Positions 10,640 through 20,776 of a DNA stretch of 41,392 nucleotides are shown one piece after another. The notes beneath the pieces were generated by a model. It was not told the origin of the DNA, did no database searches, and saw only the letters and a program-made list of their open reading frames with translations. A program made the translations under genes and the position numbers. The stretch is taken from the NCBI GenBank assembly GCA_013115145.1, contig JAAPAO010000305.1:1-41392 (forward strand). Direction: 5' to 3'. The stretch comes from Perkinsus chesapeaki. Lineage: Eukaryota > Perkinsozoa > Perkinsida > Perkinsidae. Within the stretch, counting starts at the first letter, position 1, and the number at the start of each line of letters is the position of its first letter.

Positions 10640-13600
10640 CTAATCCTGAGAGAAAAACGAGTATAGCTTGTTCCAGTTTCTCAAAAGACCCACCTCGACC
10701 GGATCGCTCGATGTTGGAGGCCAGAACTTGTACTTCTTCATGGCCTTGAAGGTCGCCTCCAAGCTGGCAGGCTGCTTCATCTGCGCCGCATTGACAATCC
10801 AAGTAGGTACAGATCCACCGACATCGACTTGGTTGTAAAATGATACCATCTTCTCACCGTCAACATCTCGGATAACATAGCCTGCATTATCGATGAAACC
10901 TCTGCAGTGATTGACTAGGAACTTGTGCTCCGGATAGTCGTTCCTGTCCACAGATCGAGTAGCGATCACTCCAAGTGTGGGGGACGGCATCTCGGTGAGG
11001 ACGGCGTAGACGAAATCGCGGCCGGCTACTCCCATTTGCTTCTCGTATGCAGCCCATGTGAGCACGAGAGATCTGCTAGGCGTCTTGAAGTAAGTCTCAA
11101 GATCTCTGCCGCTCTGGAATTGACTATCCCAAGTTTCCTTCACCGACAAGTCATTGATGAACTGCATTATCTGTTGAATGGTGTAGTCCTTACCAAAGCT
11201 CATCTTGCCGCACACCACTTGCCTCTCCGTGGAGGTTTGCGGTCTTACGAACAGCTCCACGTTACCCGACCGACCCTTCGACTTGAATGCCGGGTCCTTC
11301 TCAAAGGCCAATAATGCCTTTTGTGCCGCTAGCCCAGCGTCCATAGCCGCTTTCTCTTGTGGGGATTCTAGCTCTTGAGCTGATTCAACCTTGCCCGGCG
11401 CTGGGGTGGCTGCAAAGGGCGCCTGCGGAGCACTCGCGGATTTATCAGCGGGAGTATCCTGAAAATTAAGCTTGCGTTATGGTTAGTTGGCGGACATCTC
11501 ACCTTTTTCACTTCGGCTTTAGGAGCCTCGGCCGGTTTAGCGGTCGCTGTTGCCTTTGTTGCCGGTGGCACTGCAGGGACCGGAGTGGGCTTGAATTTGT
11601 AGTTCTTAATGGCAGCAAATGCCGATACCAAAGTCATAGGTTGTTTCATAGTAGCTTTATTAACTATCCATGTTGGAACTGAACCACGTACATCAACTTG
11701 ATTATAAAATGATACCATCAAATCGCCATTGTGAACCTTTTCGATAATATAACCAGCATTTTGAATGAATCCTCGACAAGCATCATTCGAGAATTTATGT
11801 TCGGGGTACTTTGGTAAATCAATCGATCGGCATGGCATAACAGCTTTATCTTCTGATATCTTCTCATTAACAGCAGCATAGATAAAGTCACGACCAGCAA
11901 CACCCATCTCTCCTTTATAAGATGTCCAACTTAAAGTAACTTCTTTCTTATCATCTTTTAAATAGTTTTCCAAAACTTTACCTTCAATAAGTTGATCATC
12001 CCAATTAACTTTATATGTCAAATCACCAAGGAATTCCATAACTTGTGATATAGTATATTCATGACCCCAATTCATCTTACCACATACAACTTGCATTTCG
12101 CTACCATTCTGTGGTCTAATCGATAACTCTACTGGACCGGACTTTCCTTTACTCTTAAATGATTTGTCAGTTTCAAATGCCAATAATGCCTTCTGCGCAT
12201 CAAGGCCAATCTTCATCATACGCTTCCCTTCATCACTCAAAACTGGCTCGGTCGGCGCTGCGGTGGTCTCCGCTGACTTAGCCTCAACTTCTTCAGCCGC
12301 CTGACAAACAAAGCCGCCATGAATTTTTTGCCTCTAATTTTCTTGGTCAAGTTTCGGAACTTCCCTATCAGAAGAACCTCGGTAATCAATGTTGGAAAAA
12401 CTCAGCGAAAATTTCGTCTCGCTACCATGTTCAGGTGAACCGGTGAATTTGGAACTAGCACTGTTATAACGATTATCAACCAGGAATCCTCCAGCTTCAT
12501 GAAAATATCTCCTCGGAGCTCTTACAGCATTCTCGCTGCGAGTATTAAAATAGAAGCTTGGATAGAAGATAGTTTTCCCCGTAAAAGAAGTATCCATCAA
12601 ATGCAGTCCCATTGGGAACATCTGATGTCCCTCAATACATTCTTCGAAACCGAACGAATGTATATTTCTTCTATATAAGACGCCAAAGAGATCCGAAGAT
12701 TATTAATATGACCTTGGTAAATGCAACGAAGTAATAACAAAATTTATAATAATATTATTTCTTCAAACTAGAGCAGATTTCACAACACAGCGCAAAGATT
12801 GTTGCAAAGTCTCCAACGACATGCAAGGAATTCAAACATCCGATGCAGACCTGGAAATTCCGAAACCCCCGAGACAGTATTACCTTTTTCACTTCGGCTT
12901 TAGGAGCCTCAGCCGGTTTAGCGGTCACTGTTGCCTTTGTTGCTGGTGACACTGCAGGGACCGGAGTGGGCTTGAATTTGTAGTTCTTAATGGCAGCAAA
13001 TGCCGATACCAAAGTCATAGGTTGTTTCATAGTAGCTTTATTAACTATCCATGTTGGAACTGAACCACGTACATCAACTTGATTATAAAATGATACCATC
13101 AGATCGCCATTGTGAGCCTTTTCGATAATATAACCAGCATTTTGAATGAATCCTCGACAAGCATCATTCGAGAATTTATGTTCGGGGTACTTTGGTAAAT
13201 CAATCGATCGGCATGGCATAACAGCTTTATCTTCTGATACCTTCTCATTAACAGCAGCATAGATAAAGTCACGACCAGCAACACCCATCTCTCCTTTATA
13301 AGATGTCCAACTTAAAGTAACTTCTTTCTTATCATCTTTTAAATAGTTTTCCAAAACTTTACCTTCAATAAGTTGATCATCCCAATTAACTTTATATGTC
13401 AAATCACCAAGGAATTCCATAACTTGTGATATAGTATATTCATGACCCCAATTCATCTTACCACATACAACTTGCATTTCGCTACCATTCTGTGGTCTAA
13501 TCGATAACTCTACTGGACCAGACTTTCCTTTACTCTTAAATGATTTATCAGTTTCAAATGCCAATAATGCCTTCTGCGCATCAAGGCCAATCTTCATCAT

Positions 13601-14705
13601 ACGCTTCCCTTCATCACTCAAAACTGGCGCGGTCGACTGCTCGACAACAGACTCCTGCTTCGAGGCCGGCTCTGCATTAGGCGCCTAAATACACTCGGAT
13701 GAGGTGAAAAAGATATTTCCGAAAGCCCTCACCTCCTCAACCTTCACAGGTTTCTCCACGGCGGGCTTTGATGGTTTATAAGCAGCCAATGCGTCCTGCA
13801 ACTTGGCCAACTTCGAGGGCAAAGCAGCCAGGGCCCGCTCAGCTATGAAAGAGGGGATGCTTCCGCCAAGATCAACTTGCTCAAAAAGCGATACAAAAAC
13901 GACGCCGTCGAGGGACTCGACGATGTAACCGGAATTCACAATTGTGCCGCGGACCAGAGACAAATCGTACTTGCCCTCGGGGTAGTCCACCAAGTCAAGC
14001 GAGCGACAGGAAATAACCGCTCTACTGGAGGAAAGCTTCTCAGCCATAACCGCAAACACGAAATCTCGGCCTTCCAAAACGGAGCCGAGATTGCGGGCTG
14101 CGGCCCAACAGATCGACACTGGCGGGTTGGCTTCGTTGAATTCCTCGATGACTTTCCAACCCTTGAAGCTAGAGTCCCATTTAGGGCGTGCATTGACGTC
14201 CATAAGGTACTCTACAACCTGGTCAACACTGTAGCCGAGGCCGACAGGCAACGCCGTCTTGCCAGCGATCACAGGAACACATCCGTTCGAAGATGGACGA
14301 ACAGAAATAGTGACCCCATCAACCACACCGGTCTTATGGAAAGAACTGTCTTCTTGAAAGCCGAGAAGGACCTTCTGAGAATCCTTGGCGACATCCCTCG
14401 CCGTCTGGGATAGTGGCTCACTGTAGACACGCGACGACTGTGTGGGGAGCGTCGGTACTGTGGTAGCGGGGCTCGGCGGGTGACCCACAGCAGTTGAATG
14501 GTGAGCAGTAGTAATCTGAACAACAAGTAACTGCCTAATCGACTCGGTTTAGTATTCTCCTCACCTCTTTGGGCTTTTGCTCCTTCCGAGCAGTTCCAGC
14601 TTCGGTTGGCGCTGTCGAACGAGCCGTGTGTTTCTGTCCGCTCGCTGCCGACTGGTGATTGGGCTCCGCGGTGAGCTTATCTTGCTTGGATGAAGTGCAT
14701 CCCAT
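10640..14705 (-). CDS. four-START-domain lipid-binding protein with myristoyl/palmitoyl N-terminus
   Basis: Five exons: 14705-14565, 14515-13733, 13684-12884, 12300-11503 and 11458-10640, giving about 1,113 residues. Introns of 49, 48, 583 and 44 nt are all GT-AG and all phase 0. Exon 1 encodes MGCTSSKQ, a Gly2 myristoylation and Cys3 palmitoylation signal, then a polar linker. Each of exons 2-5 encodes exactly one START domain plus a Pro/Ala/Lys/Glu-rich linker ending just before the intron. Every domain has the START core: a (G)RDF(V/I)(Y/F)A strand, a YPE(H/G)K segment, RGxIxNxGY, and xxQVDxxGSxPxxI near the C-terminus. The likely role is membrane-tethered lipid binding or transfer. Exon 2 is the most divergent domain, exons 3 and 4 are near-identical, and exon 5 resembles the nearby single-domain genes. 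The exon joins are inferred from consistent splice motifs and phase; long intron 3 is the least certain, and two shorter proteins remain possible. Confidence 0.82.
11503..12254 (-). repeat. START exon duplication, copy 1 (exon 4)
   Basis: Aligns without indels to 12884-13635 at a constant offset of 1,381 bases. The encoded domains differ at only four positions between MSDEG and EVKK (I/V, V/A, P/S, A/V). The DNA is clearly richer in A/T at third codon positions than the flanking START exons. Confidence 0.9.
12301..12883 (-). other. long intron 3 of the multi-START gene, with an open frame
   Basis: This intron is more than ten times longer than its three sisters. It contains a minus-strand frame (12621-12334 and open somewhat upstream) of about 95-115 codons ending in a stop near its 3' end. 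The frame resembles no domain I know and lacks a clear splice partner. It could be a relic of inserted sequence, an alternative exon, or a chance ORF. Confidence 0.45.
12884..13635 (-). repeat. START exon duplication, copy 2 (exon 3)
   Basis: Partner of 11503-12254. Identity runs from the exon 3' splice site through the conserved PVLSDEGKRMM start of the domain and ends in the upstream linker, where the two exons diverge (12255 and 13636 outward). Confidence 0.9.
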
Positions 14706-15979
14706 AGTTAAAACAAATATGCAACTGCTCGAAGTCACTTTGCAAACTCGAGCTAGACACCGCACACCGACTGGGGCGCAAGATAAACCAGCGAACGCCT
14801 CGTCTGAGACAGTTAATTCGGCATCAAAAAGGAAGGCCCAAGAGCGATAATAGTAATATGGAAGTATGAAGCAACATAGCGCAATAAACACTATCTTTAG
14901 TTTCATGCTTCAACCCGACTCCCCAGCAGCAGACTACCATCCTTGTGGCGCACGCGTATTTTTGTGGCGCGCGGTCCGTCAAACTCGTGCCGGTGTGTTT
15001 TTAAGGGGCTCGAGGGACGGAAGAGAATACGGCCCATTACCCGTACCCGAACCAGTATCCCATACGAGATATATTTTATGTCTAGAAGGCTTCCTGGACT
15101 TGCGTCTCCGAGACATGCATTGCATTAGCACTATTTCACTAAGAACCTAGTAGCTTCTTAGTTAATAGGTTCAACATATAAGCACAACACAACATCCGCC
15201 GTGATTATGGTCTGTCGCAGAAGTAATACTGCAAGCCAGGCTCTACTGTATACTGGGACTTCCTGCACAGTGCAGAGTGCCAGTGCAGTGGTAAACATTT
15301 CGAGAAAATCTTACCTGTGAAGTGTTTAACGATACAACAGTATCAGGAGAGTGTGTACACAAACTTTGCGGACCATATGTAGTCTGGCTAAGCGCCGGTG
15401 ACACCAAACGCCCACTTTAGATTGCGTGTACTGTACGCATTTCCACTCCACAGCGGGCAAAATATTTATAGCACGCAACTGAGAAGACGATGGGGGACTT
15501 TCCTCGGTTACTCGCGACACGTACACTCGTAATCATAGTAAAAAGATATATTATTCATATTAATAATTATAACCGTCTAATTATTATACCAGGGTTCAGT
15601 TGCATTGATGAGTAGCATACTGTGCTAGACTTATCGAGTTATCCAAGTTGATAACTTATCTTGAGGACATCGGTTTGATTAGCTAGAGCGACGGAACTCG
15701 GTCCCAGAAGGATACTATCCCGGGAGCCAGGAACGAGACCTTAGACAACATTCTGCCATTATGAGAGTCATCAAACAGCACTACTAACACAGCTCCTTAT
15801 TTAGTATTCGAGGATAGCTTAGTGTAGAACGTGAGGAGGATAAATGCAACGATAGGCTAGCAACAACTGCAAGAGATTCGGAATTCTAAGCAATAAGGCA
15901 AAAATCTCAAGCAGATGTGGCAACTGCTGGCAGTCCGCAGCCGAATCATAAAAATAAAGCTTCCTCGAGTCAAAGTGAA
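14706..15979. other. intergenic with scattered hairpins
   Basis: Upstream region of the multi-START gene and downstream region of the Cys-rich gene. Contains CTGCAC-A-GTGCAG at 15263-15275, a 9-bp-arm AT hairpin (TAATAATTA at 15561-15569, TAATTATTA at 15578-15586) and AGTTATC/GATAACT at 15637-15656. No supported gene. Confidence 0.55.
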
Positions 15980-16589
15980 TCAATGAAGCTTAGGCCCCCA
16001 CGTCAATGGATCGATGCATGTAGAAACATCGCCAAAGCGCAAACCCACGGGGCATGCCAGAGGACTTGGGCAACCAAGATCAGCCTGAGAGTGGGAAGAT
16101 AGTATTAAGCGCCGAAGCACTCCGTGGTTTCACCTACATCCTTGCAGTCAAGTTCGCAAAAACCGTCATGGCAGAGCGGTATAGCAGTTCCTCCTTTGGG
16201 AGGAGGACAATCGGAGTCCTTTTCACAGGATACGGTGCATACATAACCCCAGAAATCGTTGAAGGTATTCCAGCCGTAATCTGTGGGGTAGGAATGGATA
16301 GCCAGTTGCAGCCCTGGTGGGCACCGTAAATCCGGGTTTGAGGGGGCCTTGTAAGGATCTGAGAAGGATTTTCAAGATCGCGGTAGACACGTCAACTACA
16401 TAAAGACTCTGGAATCGTCGGCGTAGTTGTGCGAGGCTCCACGGTAATCATCGGCGTAGTAGTGCGAGGCTTCACGCTAGTCGTCGCAGTCGCGACCGGC
16501 TTCAATCTAGTCCTATCCTCGCTGCTTACCGGACTCAGGGAGTCGGCAAGCCACAAAAAACCCAGTATCACTTCGATGAGGAAAAGCAT
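15980..16589 (-). CDS. secreted Cys-rich protein with Thr/Pro-rich stalk (paralogue 1)
   Basis: Exons 16589-16400, 16358-16138 and 16084-15980 (introns 41 and 53 nt) give 171 residues. The N-terminus MLFLIEVILGFLWLADS is a signal peptide or anchor. It is followed by a Thr/Pro-rich stretch with a tandem 11-residue motif (VKPRTTTPMIT, then VEPRTTTPTIP) that is absent from the paralogue at 18.7 kb. Ten cysteines follow, in the pattern CPPGL, CxxxC, DCPPPK, LCxDGxCELDCK, then GCPSPLAC and STCIDPLTWG. The donor bases (GTAGTT, GTAGGT), intron positions and phases match the paralogue, which strongly supports the model. The middle Cys block is loosely like EB or WAP-type extracellular modules, but I would not assign a family. 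Probably extracellular or cell-surface; function unknown. Confidence 0.8.
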
Positions 16590-18667
16590 GATAAATAATA
16601 ACAAACTACAGAGACGCGGGTGGCAAGCGGGATGTCACGCAACTGCGCCATTTCGCTCCACGGGGTTGGTGCCACCGATCCCAAGGGGCGGAGCGCGGCG
16701 AGTCCAGCAGGGTGCTGGAGGACCGTGATGATCCTGGCACAGATCCTTCCAGCACGAACGGAAAGCTTGCTCCTTCCTCTTAGCTTGAACTCATGACTCG
16801 TCGGGCGATCGTCTCGAGCCTCGTCCACAGCCCCTACTCTATAGTGCTTAAGCGCTCTTTAGACCCACTGGAATCCTTCCTGGCGAGATCTGAGATTTCT
16901 TAAAGTGCCTCTACCTTGCTGTGGTTTGACAACCTGTCGAAGTTGCTACAGTATGCTATGGCAAATATACCATCCGTCAGGTCTCAGCACTTTCTTTCTG
17001 GTGTCTGTGCAATCGGGTGCTCATAAGCCGATGCCCGTGAGGGATGAACAACCAAATTGGTTAAACCAATGGCAACGGAACAGCAGCCTCTCCATGTGAT
17101 ATTATGTCGTACTCTGGTTTTATGACTATAAAGCTTATATAACTGATCATATTCTTCCACTCGCCGTACGCGCTCGAAGCAGCGATGCAAGTTGTGGTCA
17201 GCAACTTGTCAAGGATATATCCAGCACGTCGTATTACGAGCTTTGAGCCATTTGTGGAGGCAATTGTGTGTTATTGCTTGTGATCCCCATCACTTTATCG
17301 ACAAGCCAACTTGACCTCCTGTACGGAGCTAGACGGACTCCGTCCGACGGAGCATTTTTTTGGGCGGTTAAAACCGCGAACCGCTCGGGAGTTCGGGAGA
17401 GGTGATGTGTGTTTGTGCCTAACACCACAAACACCAATCACGAGGCTGGGTGCTCTACACCGGAGCATCTGCAAAGAGCCGGAAAGGCACACGGACACCT
17501 CTTTACGAGAAAGTGGCCGCGAGCAGAGTCGGTAAGCCTACCTGCTTAGCGTCAACTGGTGTGAGAATCCAGGCTCCTCCCAGGGCGGAAGTGAGTGGGT
17601 TAAGCGAAATGGGAAGTTGTGGGGCGCAAATCAACAATGCTGACAACTGTGATCGACATGCGACGCATCTATCCAAAAACTGAAATCCCAAAAGGCACGG
17701 GAGTGTGGGTAGGGCGCACTGTACAGGCATAGCCTCTGCAGCGTGCTAGTGCCTCATCAACCACTTGGAGGGTATCGACCTGATGCCTACAGGCCGATGA
17801 CTCAAGTGATTGGTGGGGCACCTCCGTACCTAGGGTATTGATTTAGAGAAAAAAATTTGTTACTGTACTTCTTGGTTAATGGCTGACTCGTTCCTCTCCG
17901 AGAGCACTGCAGCTTAGCGGAGACAATAATCGTGTGCGTTGTGTTATTGGGACACAGGAATGGCTGGGAACACTCCCTTCGTCTATGTCATGTCACCTAC
18001 ACTCGCAGAGGTCTGCTACGTTAACACAACTACCGTCGCACTGTACAGATTCGTACGCACAATTTGTGTGATTGAACAACCTTGCGGCGTGCACACCACA
18101 TGAAGACTCCTTCGCCGTTTGCTATTTTACATTGCGCGCAACATGTTGCCCTTCACATTTCGTGAAGTGGTAAGCGGAAGTCGGTTACCGCTAGCGGTTA
18201 CCATACCACGGGTGCATCATCGATGAATCTCAAGCACATTATCACTGTTGTCGATGCCAATGTAGGGCTAGTCTTGTACTTACGAATACACTAGTAGCCA
18301 CACAACTCGACAATTACTGTTCCCGAAAAGCTGAATGGTAAAAAACGAGGTGAGCCATTGCCAAAGACCCTAGGCTATGCCGACATATATGATTTATATA
18401 CCACCATTATATGCCACCGTTAACCGTATAATAAGTAACCAAACAGATATCATAACGCAGATAAAGTATGCGCTAGTATGGTATCTACATACTCGTTTAA
18501 GTCGTAGGGTATCTAGAAACCCTTCGGAGAGGTTCTACATTCGGCGCTGGCGATAAAAAATCCCGAGGAGCTCAATTACAACTGGAAAGTACCTAGCTTT
18601 CGAAGGCAAGTTATAAAAACTGGACGTCATCATCGAATTTAATAACATTGCGAAGGCGACGGAGAAA
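16590..18667. other. intergenic spacer between paralogues
   Basis: Immediately upstream of paralogue 1 (16630-16700) is sequence related to the region upstream of paralogue 2 (CAACTGCGCCA and GGAGCGCGGCGAG shared), so the duplicated unit included promoter DNA. A 12-bp perfect palindrome ACCGCTAGCGGT lies at 18187-18198. Short ORFs at 17.2-17.7 kb have no support. Confidence 0.5.
17050..17070. repeat. overlapping pair of odd-length palindromes
   Basis: AACCAA-A-TTGGTT at 17050-17062 overlaps ATTGGTT-A-AACCAAT at 17056-17070. The shared TTGGTT arm pairs either left or right, so the site could switch between two hairpins. Confidence 0.85.
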
Positions 18668-19172
18668 TCAATGCTTCTTTGAGCCCCATGTCAACGGGTC
18701 AATGCATGTGGAAACCTCTGCCGTGCGAGAACGCAGGGGGCATGCTAAATCGTCCGGGCAAGCAAGAACACCCTGAGGAATTACAGCTGAACGGCTCAGT
18801 ATGTGGTTATTGGCTTACATTCTTGCAGTCGAGTTCGCAAAGGCCATCGAGACACAGCGGTGAAGCATTCCCTTCTTTGGGCGGGGAACAATCCGCTGCA
18901 TGTTTGCACGATTTGGTGCATGAATAACCCCAATGAACATTCCAGCCATAACGTGTTGAGGGACGGACCGCCAGCTCAAGACCTGGTGGGCAGCGCAAAT
19001 CCGGGTTAGAAGGGGCCCTATAAGGGTCTGAGGAAAGGTTTCAGAATGCTAGGTGGAGAGGTAGACTACCAATGGACGGCATTGATGTATCAGATGCAGG
19101 CTCGTTGTGCACAGGATTAATCGAGTTGGCGAGCCACAAGGAACTCATGAGCAATTCGGCGAAGAATAGCAT
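18668..19172 (-). CDS. secreted Cys-rich protein (paralogue 2)
   Basis: Exons 19172-19070, 19027-18819 and 18772-18668 (introns 42 and 46 nt) give 138 residues. The signal peptide MLFFAELLMSSLWLANS aligns with that of paralogue 1. The mature part keeps all ten cysteines: RCPPGLEL, SCxxSC, DCSPPK, LCLDGLCELDCK, then ACPDDLAC and STCIDPLTWG, ending in KKH. It lacks the Thr-rich stalk. Splice sites (GTAGTC and GTAAGC donors, CTCAG acceptors) sit at homologous codons with the same phases (1, then 0). The gene lies in the same orientation as paralogue 1 about 2.1 kb away, a tandem duplication followed by divergence. Function unknown; an extracellular role is inferred from the signal peptide and the even number of cysteines. 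Confidence 0.8.
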
Positions 19173-20200
19173 GCCGAGTTACAACCTGGTGAGGAGGCGC
19201 GGATAAGTAATGAAATACCCCGCGGGCCGCGGCGTGTCACAGGCGACGCGCCATTTGGGATCGCAGGGACGGAGCGCGGCGAGCTTCTTATGTTCCTTTA
19301 CGCACGCCAAGTCCTTGCCGACGGACCATCATACCGATTCTATGACACGCAACTGCGCCACCAGGCGGTCGAATTCTAAGCTGCCGGCTGAGCACGGCGA
19401 GTCGGCGTTTCCATGCGTGATGCTACTGTGATGCTCATCAAGTTAGAGGGAGTTTGTACTTGACTCTGATGCGACTCGCATCATGCGAGTCAACAGCACC
19501 AAGCCTCGCTATATTTGATGATCAATTCTCGCGGTTTATTATCGCGTATGTATGGAGCGGAAATAAGAGCATCATTTTTATCTTCTTTTAGTACCGCGGA
19601 ATAGAAACACTGTCAATTCTTCACGCGAAATATAGCAGGGTAGTAGGAATAGTATTAGGATACAGAATAAGCATACGGATAGAGATAGCACCATACATGA
19701 TGTATGATACATCAGCTACCAAAACTGAACAGGATATTGTTATATCATTCTGGGAGCGACGTCACCTTATACTTAGCATCGCCTTCTTCTGGTGGAGGGC
19801 ATTCACAGCCATGCTTTCGTTCGATGGACCATGTACGCCCGTTATCGCCCAATATAGTAACATTCCCATGATGAAAAGATCAAGATTGGTGCTCCTTGGT
19901 GCTTGGTATGGAAGTAGAAAATTTTTGTAAAAATAAGTTTGGTGATTTGCTGACAGAGCTTCACCATTTGCAACCATCAACCCTATGAAATGGCTAACGG
20001 TGATAACGAGTTTCACCGGCGGGAACAATATCACAGCTTAATGTTCACGATCAGCAGTATCATTGTCACTGATACAATAGGGAACGCGTCATGTCCCATA
20101 GAGTTTTCTCACGCAATTTCCAACCCGAGCATCGCTCTCCTATTCAGAGACTACCACTAGGAAGGCGTCATTATAGTTTGCCTTTTGACCTCCCCAAAGG
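19173..20200. other. intergenic, weak ORFs only
   Basis: Upstream DNA of paralogue 2 with a second copy of the CACGCAACTGCGCCA motif near 19345. A minus-strand frame at 19762-20034 is moderately hydrophobic but has no supporting splice site or family. No RNA gene seen. Confidence 0.45.
19468..19491. repeat. overlapping pair of odd-length palindromes
   Basis: GATGCGA-C-TCGCATC (19468-19482) overlaps GACTCGCAT-C-ATGCGAGTC (19473-19491). The second has 9-bp perfect arms. The pair repeats the arrangement seen at 17050-17070 with unrelated sequence. Confidence 0.9.
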
Positions 20201-20551
20201 TCATATGGTACGAAGCTTGAATATTGCCAATATCATGTATGTGCGACGAATGCGGGGAGCGGTCTTAACCAGGACGACATGACGTATATTTGAAATTGGG
20301 TCGCCGCATGAATCGCATCGTTTCACCGTGGCCCTCACGCGGTTTAGGGCAGCCCGAGTTGCGCTTGCAGTAAAGATCACACCTATCGTACTGAAGAAAA
20401 TGGCGTTTGGCAGAGCTCCGAAGGTATTGCCGCATCGACAGCCTTTTTCCTGCTCTGGAGTTGTTATTAACAGCTCTATCAGAACTCTACACGTATACCG
20501 CTGAAAGCCAAGCGATGTAACACGCCAAGCTGGCCAGAACAATAGCGGCAT
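20201..20551 (-). CDS. possible exon with zinc-ribbon-like cysteines
   Basis: A 116-codon open frame. Its latter two-thirds look coding: a CRCG pair, a hydrophobic segment (NAIFFSTIGVIFTASA), then RVRATVKRCDSCGDPI. A potential acceptor (AACTCCAG) lies just before this part, so the frame may be a 3' exon whose 5' partner was not found. CxC and CxxC pairs could bind zinc. No family is recognised. Confidence 0.35.
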   Translation of the reverse strand: MPLLFWPAWRVTSLGFQRYTCRVLIELLITTPEQEKGCRCGNTFGALPNAIFFSTIGVIFTASATRAALNRVRATVKRCDSCGDPISNIRHVVLVKTAPRIRRTYMILAIFKLRTI

Positions 20552-20776
20552 ATTGTACTCACTTGCCGTGAGCTCGTGGCTGCTGAAGCAGCATGTGAAC
20601 CAAAAGATTTATGGAAAACTCATCAAATGGATCATGGGACGCCTTTTGTAAGTAATGGTTAATACCGTTAATGTCCAATGGCGTTCAGAGGAGGTCGGTT
20701 TTATCAAAAAACAAACCTGTGGGCTCCAGGGTTGGTGCAAAATTGAATAGATTATAATATCACCGCATTGATGGTA

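Noticed and set aside
16411-16500. 33-base direct repeat as an independent tandem repeat element
   Set aside because: It encodes the Thr/Pro repeat of Cys-rich paralogue 1 and is better treated as part of that gene.
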